This document shows, in pieces, positions 59,143 through 64,000 of a DNA stretch of 64,000 bases (the first letter of the stretch is position 1; each line of letters starts with the position of its first letter). A program made the translations under genes and the position numbers. Below the pieces are notes generated by a model. It was not told the DNA's origin. It saw only the letters and a program-made list of their open reading frames with translations, and searched no databases. Where the stretch lies: NCBI GenBank assembly GCA_038373885.1, contig JAWZYV010014436.1, positions 1 through 64,000 on the forward strand. Direction: 5' to 3'. This stretch comes from Cheiracanthium punctorium (Eukaryota > Arthropoda > Arachnida > Araneae > Cheiracanthiidae).

Positions 59143-60192
59143 GAAAAACGGCGTTAAATGTTTTTCTCTTTCCATATTTGTTTTTGTTTTTTTGGTTTAA
59201 CTAACCAACTTTAAGACTAAAGACAAAAAAAAAAAAAAAAAATAATAAATAAAATATAATGTGGAAGAGCGGGTATATAAGAGGAATTTATAGCCTGAAA
59301 GAAGGCAGGGAATATTTTTTAATTTTTAGCGAATTGCTACCAAAAATATTTGTCAAAAACTGATCTATTATATCGTTCGCATGCAGTTTTAAAGAGAATT
59401 TATTTAAATTATTAATTAATTTATTAAATTTTCAAACTGATGTTACATCGTTGTAACTAAGTAATATAGAAACAAAATTATTATATATGCATATTAATTA
59501 TCATATTTATTTATTCAAATGTTAGTGTATACTTCATGAAATTTCAGCATAAATGAATAAATCCCAATTAGAGAAGCATTAAATCGGAAAGTGCGCGCGC
59601 GCGATGTTGTTTTCCGCTACCGTCAATAGATGGCGCAATCAATGGTAGCTGCAGTTTCGTCGGCAATTCTCATTCTGCGTAGTTGGTCCAAGTTGGATAA
59701 CAAGTCGATGTTTCTCCTCCCGAGCTTCATGTTTGGCGGGAATGACCGCCGGCATAATATGCTAAATTGTATGGACTGACCCTTTAAACCTCTCTATTAT
59801 GTACATTATACTAGCGCTATAGCGAAGAATACGCACACTACAAGATGTTCACGTTTTCCTGTTGCTCTCAGTTTCGTCTGGAATGCTCAACGACTAGATC
59901 GCAGGAAACCAATATGGTGTAGGTAGAAAACAAATGTTCCTGTTTTTGTTTACAAATGGTACATAGCAGAGCACTCAGCTGGTCCGTGTTCTACTGTTTA
60001 ACTGAGTTTCTAGTTTTAATATTAAATCTGATTAGATATGAGGAAATTAGATAAGATTTTGTAACAGCTTCAAGTAGTAAAATAATCATACGACTGATTC
60101 TCTTTTGGATGGTCGCTTATATAAAACTTACACTTGATGTGTATAACTATTTCTAGCACTATAAAGTATTTTGAAATTATCAAAAAACAATT
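59143..60192. other. Upstream region of the ADCK5-like gene
   Basis: AT-rich up to about 59580, then a GC-richer block (59590-59770) with a (CG)n tract near 59593-59602. A partial copy of the CCCGGCGGTC MITE lies at about 59731-59765. The promoter and 5' UTR of the gene starting at 60193 should be in 59770-60192, but no TATA box or initiator can be called with confidence. Confidence 0.5.
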
Positions 60193-60470
60193 ATGCTTTC
60201 ATCATACCGAAACTTAAACTCTTGTACTCGAAAATGTTCTTTATTTACTAATAAACAAATTTTTAAGCCTGAGCTATGCAAAACTCGATTTATCAATTTT
60301 GCCAATTTGTCTTCAAAACCAAAAAGAACAAACAAGACTTTAATGAAGAGTTTAAAATATATTGCATTTGGTAGCTTCACTGTTGTGCCTTTGGTTTATT
60401 ACCAGACTCTAGATTCCTACGAGAAGAGACAAATAGATGTTGCAATATCGGGATTTGGTCGATTTTTCAG
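60193..60470 (+). CDS. ADCK5: ADCK5-like mitochondrial UbiB-family kinase, coding exon 1
   Basis: The ATG at 60193 opens a 92-codon exon ending at a CAG|GTATGC donor (60470/60471, phase 2). The first ~45 residues are rich in Arg, Lys, Ser and Asn without acidic residues, as expected for a mitochondrial presequence. A hydrophobic stretch (YIAFGSFTVVPLVYY) follows, then EKRQIDVAISGFGRFF. Spliced to the next exon it gives GRFFRSLVVGMTISLEYWY, which matches my memory of the conserved ADCK5 segment GRFGRSLKVGLQISLDYWW. ADCK proteins are atypical ABC1/UbiB kinases, several of them mitochondrial; the function of ADCK5 is poorly known. The kinase core itself is not in the window. Confidence 0.8.
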
Positions 60471-60500
60471 GTATGCTCATTACTTTAAACAATAAGGTTA

Positions 60501-60664
60501 CTTACGTATTATCCCGGCGGTCATTCCCGCAAAACTATTTTTGCTTTAAATATGCTGCCAAATTGTTGTCAATCGTATTCTGAACCATCCATAATTTCAT
60601 GTCCCCGGCATTTATCTTGGGGTAAAATTGCTCATCTTGGCGGACCGCCGGGATAATACGTAAG
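60501..60664. mobile_element. MITE in ADCK5 intron 1 (164 bp)
   Basis: 22-bp inverted ends CTTACGTATTATCCCGGCGG-TC and its exact complement. The interior matches the first ~150 bp of the THAP-linked element at 55572, read from the opposite side. A clear target duplication was not resolved. It occupies most of the 275-bp intron and begins 30 bp after the donor. Confidence 0.85.
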
Positions 60665-60745
60665 TACTACAATAAGTATTGAAAATTATTTTGAAATCAG
60701 TGCTATACACAATTTCATTATTATAATTCATGATTTTTGTTTTAG

Positions 60746-60809
60746 GTCTTTGGTAGTTGGTATGACTATATCTTTAGAGTACTGGTACAGATTATTTGGT
60801 TTACAAGAA
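60746..60809 (+). CDS. ADCK5: ADCK5-like kinase, coding exon 2
   Basis: A 64-nt exon between a TTTTAG acceptor (60744-60745) and a GTAAGA donor (60810). It completes the split Arg codon of exon 1 and encodes SLVVGMTISLEYWYRLFGLQE, ending in phase 0. The S-L-x-V-G-x-x-I-S-L-x-Y-W pattern is characteristic of ADCK5 just upstream of the UbiB kinase domain. The next exon would be expected to encode the HxRAA and KLGQ region, which I could not find before the window ends. Confidence 0.82.
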
Positions 60810-60952
60810 GTAAGAATAATCAGTTTATCCACGTTATATTCCTGAATATTTTTTTCAGTTTAAATGTATTTATTATTATTACTACAATTTATTTTACCAC
60901 TCATTACAGAAACCTGTCTATTTTTTGGGATCATATACACAAATTGGAAACC

Positions 60953-61195
60953 CTACAAATAGCTGAGAGGTTCTGCTCTTGAAACTGACAGGCAGTAGGT
61001 ACCAGGTTCAAACCCTGTCCACCTAGCTGTTCGGAGTTTTCTGTGGTTTTCTCCGAAACCTCGCTTAAATGCGGGCTAGGATCCCTTCGAAAGTTCTCCA
61101 CAGAGACCATTCCCCGCTATAGGCCTAGGACCCAATTATGGTCAATCGGACTTAAACCACAAACACAAGCAGAAATTGGTAATTTTTAACAGTAG
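60953..61195 (+). mobile_element. tRNA-derived SINE
   Basis: The polymerase III A box TAGCTGAGAGG and B box GGTTCAAACCC are about 45 bp apart, followed by GTTCGGAGTTTTCTGTGG and TTTTCTCCGAAACC and a tail around ACAAGCAGAAATTGG. The tRNA-like head has no pairing acceptor stem. It lies in the presumed second intron of the ADCK5-like gene. Confidence 0.75.
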
Positions 61196-61298
61196 CCCCT
61201 CGTTATATTGCATTGTTATGAGACTGGAAAAATGTGCAATATAATCAGCGAAGGAGGAGAGGCTGGCCTGTAGCAAGTGACATACATTTGAAAGCAGG

Positions 61299-62674
61299 GT
61301 AAAATCATACAAACCGGTGCGCACCCCATGTAAACACAGCGACAGTGGCTGGAGCTTGGCAACCGCCAAGCTCCAGCGACTGTCGCCAACCATTTTGCAC
61401 GATCAGCAAAGTATTTTAACACATTAAAATTGCACATATATTCCACTTACAAAAACATTAAAACAAAATACAACGTCCATATTTAACCAAAAGAACGTCT
61501 GCAAATTCAGTAATAGGCAATTTAAAATGAGCAACCAGTGGACCGTTTTTAACAAAAAAAAATACAGTGGATTAAGCAACCTAGTTGTACAGCTATGTAA
61601 ACTACGCAACCAGTGAACCGTTTTTAACTAAAAAAACATCAGTGGATTCAGCAACCCAGTTGTACAGCTATGCAAAGTATGCAACCAGTGGACCGTTTTT
61701 AACTAATAAAACCTCAGTGGATTCAGCAACCTAGTTGTACAGCTATGTAAACTATGCAACCAGTGGACCGTTTTTAACTAAAAAAACCTCAGTGGATTCA
61801 GCAGTCTAGTTGTACAGCTATGTAAACTACGCAACCAGTGAGTGGACCGTTTTTAACTAAAAAAACAACAGTGAATTAAGCAACCTAGTTGTACAGCTAA
61901 TGTAAACTGGGCAAACACTGGCCCGTTTTCAACTCAAAAAAACATCGGTGGATTATACAACCTAGTTGTACACCTCTTATAAAGTCAGTATGATTAAAAT
62001 AGCACGTAAATAGCACTTACGAAAACATAAAACACATCGAATATCAATTTAAAATTTACATTAAAAACCTTAAACATTGCAAAGATTCGTTAAAAAAGAG
62101 CACTTTATTTTTTTTTTAAATAACCGCTCAGAAATGTCCCCAACACCCACCGGCTTATAACGTAGCACCAGCATGCTTTCTTTTATTTAGCTTTATATTC
62201 ACACCATATTTCTATCAAACACACACAAAAGAATGCTCCTTTTCCTTAGCTTTATATTCACACCATATTTCTATCAAACACACACAAAAGAATGGTCCTT
62301 TTCCTTTCACAACATAAAAAAACTCCATATTCCACACATCCATACTGACGACGAAATTCCCCGAGACGCTTACTAACCTACGATAAAGAGTCTGTAAAAC
62401 AGAATCAAAACCACAAGGAAAATCAACATTAACTTAATCTACTCTATCGCCACCCACAAACAAACAACTATCGTCATTCAATTAGCATAGCACTGAATGA
62501 AAATCCCATACTTCAAAACACCCCGCGTTTCTCTTTGGTTACCTGTCTAAACAATCACCGGCAGGGTACTTCACTCCAGCTGAGCATTGCCCATGATGGC
62601 GCCAGAGCCAACGCCAAATCAATTTGTAAACAAAACATTAAAATGTAAACAGCACCGTACACGGAATATAGTCC
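61299..62674 (-). repeat. Dispersed hairpin-bearing repeat, copy 3
   Basis: Reverse-complement copy of the family at 1931-2752 and 3803-4893: it ends with ACGGAATATAGTCC (62661-62674) and starts with GGTAAAATCA. The stem-loop is at about 61339-61389 and roughly six ~75-bp units lie between 61555 and 61975. A short direct repeat (CCTTTTCCTTAGC-type, ~70 bp twice) occurs at 62165-62300. It probably lies in an intron of the ADCK5-like gene. Confidence 0.8.
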
Positions 62675-63604
62675 GAAAGCAGTGCCCCCCTTGAAAAAAT
62701 TTCGTAGGGGTACGCTTGTAAATAAGGGTCTGTACACCTGTGTTGAGTCCACTTTTTGAAAAATTTCCTGAGTCATCCAAACCTTACAATACAAAAAACA
62801 ACTGCAGAGGAGATGTTTGCTTTTCTGTCTTTATGTGGATTGGTTATTTTTCTCTTGAGGAAGAGTGGATCATTGCTAGATTATATAGACACATACCATG
62901 CACAAATAACATAGTTTTAGAATTTACACAGTAGGTCATAATTTTGAAGAGATTCCAATGTTTAGTGGGGATTTTTTTAAAGATGTCATGGAGACTCAGT
63001 AAAAATATAGGTGAAAATGTGCTTTAGCCCACCGCTTGGCGATTGTCAACAAACTGGCCAGTTGGCGCTTTTCTGTGAAATGATTCTAGGATTGCAACCA
63101 TTGAATTCGATAGACGTTGTGCTCTCTTCGGTTCGGGTCATAATCTATAGCTTCCATTACTTTCGTTTTTCTCCTTCAGCAAAGCACGTGTGACGCAAAA
63201 GCCTGTGGGATTGAGCCATGGAAGAAAGTTTACTTTTAGGATTATTTTCCCAAGATGCATCGCAGATTCAGAAACGTAATCAAAATCGCAATTGTGGGAA
63301 ACAAATATTTTAGAACAGGTGGGGGCAACCTTTGAAAAGTTGCGGACCAAATTTTAAGATGCTAGCGAGGTGATGGGCCGTATAATTGAGATTTAAATGG
63401 ATTTTGAATGTTTTTTTATGTGTTTCATTTAGGGTTATGATATGTTCCCCGGTCCGGATCAAAAGCCGTTGCAGGCCACATCCGTCTCGGGGGTAGCCCA
63501 TATGTGTTTAAGAATATGAAACTATTTAAAGTAAAAACTAACAAAGTACTAGAAATAAATAGAGGGCCCCTCGAAAATACGCTAAGGTGGTCCTTTGTGA
63601 AAGT
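62675..63604. other. Stretch without recognised genes
   Basis: Several short open frames on both strands (for example 62740-62934 and 63011-63193) show no domain. A further ADCK5 exon was looked for and not found. Nothing else is recognised. Confidence 0.5.
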
Positions 63605-63757
63605 TGTACAACCTAGTTGTACAGCTATGTAAACTACGCAACCAGTGGACCGTTTTTAACTAAAAAAACCTCAGTGGATTCAGCAGTCTAGTTGTACAGC
63701 TATGTAAACTACGCAACCAGTAGACCATTTTTAACTAAAAAAACAACAGTGAATTAC
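63605..63757 (-). repeat. Isolated pair of ~75-bp units
   Basis: Two units of the same ~75-bp sequence as in the dispersed repeat (CTAGTTGTACAGCTATGTAA, GACCNTTTTTAACTAAAAAAAC), without the remainder of the element. The second unit ends abruptly at AGTGAATTACC. Confidence 0.85.
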
Positions 63758-64000
63758 CCTTTGCTAAATGCTAAGCTATATGCAAATCAAATATTTTCAA
63801 AATTAATACAACAATTTAAATCAAATACTAAGAATAAAACTAAAGAAAAAATTATTTCACTTACCATTTTGAATAAAGATTGAAAAAATATATCCTTTAT
63901 GATAGTAAATTTTCTTTGATAAACCAAAAAAAACTTAGTGGGTCCTGCAACTCTTTCCTCAGCAGCTCCAGAACATGGCAAAGAATGGTTCTTATTTAAA

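Noticed and set aside
60953..61030. tRNA gene
   Set aside because: A and B boxes are present but no acceptor stem pairs; the downstream body makes it a SINE.
63692..63883. Possible later ADCK5 exon
   Set aside because: It starts within the 75-bp repeat unit and shows none of the expected UbiB-kinase motifs (KLGQ, VQ/AVKVQ).

Overview
This is a gene-poor, AT-rich and very repeat-rich stretch of a eukaryotic nuclear genome, most likely an arthropod. The evidence is spliceosomal introns with GT/AG borders, three U1 snRNA genes, and the mix of elements present: LINEs of the I/Jockey group, mariner/Tc1, many short hAT-type elements, a piggyBac MITE, Helentron-like elements and a THAP-finger transposase fragment. 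Nothing bacterial or phage-like is present. Species and exact lineage cannot be fixed from the sequence alone.

Layout. 1-6.1 kb holds the 5' end of a minus-strand gene encoding an RWD-domain protein (exons at 5843-5884 and 3073-3186, with a 2.66 kb intron filled by repeats). 6.1-9.0 kb is a hAT-type element with a clean 8-bp target duplication and a piggyBac MITE inside it. 10.1-15.0 kb is an almost complete minus-strand LINE (ORF1, then endonuclease-RT-RNase H) broken by one frameshift. 17.8-24.7 kb is a set of four elements nested one inside another, followed by a Tc1 transposase pseudogene (24.8-25.8 kb) and a dead Jockey-like RT (26.5-28.1 kb).

29.9-53.4 kb is the most interesting part: a direct array of large duplicated units, each with a U1 snRNA gene (29874, 39778, 47546). 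The units contain a ~205-bp satellite organised in ~1.1 kb higher-order repeats. Two of the U1 genes are identical over 163 nt although their flanks differ by roughly 6-9%. The copies differ by private insertions, each with an empty site in the sister copy: three ~165-bp hAT MITEs, a 1.9 kb tandem-repeat element, a 5.3 kb mariner-ended composite and a local inverted duplication.

53.4-60 kb holds further MITEs, a THAP-finger transposase remnant and a complete Helentron-like element. 60.2-60.8 kb carries the first two coding exons of an ADCK5-type mitochondrial UbiB-family kinase on the plus strand; the rest of that gene is not seen in the window. The final 3 kb is a tRNA-derived SINE and another copy of the ~1 kb hairpin-bearing repeat seen at 1.9-4.9 kb. 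Apart from the two host genes and the U1 genes, essentially all recognisable sequence here is mobile-element or satellite DNA.
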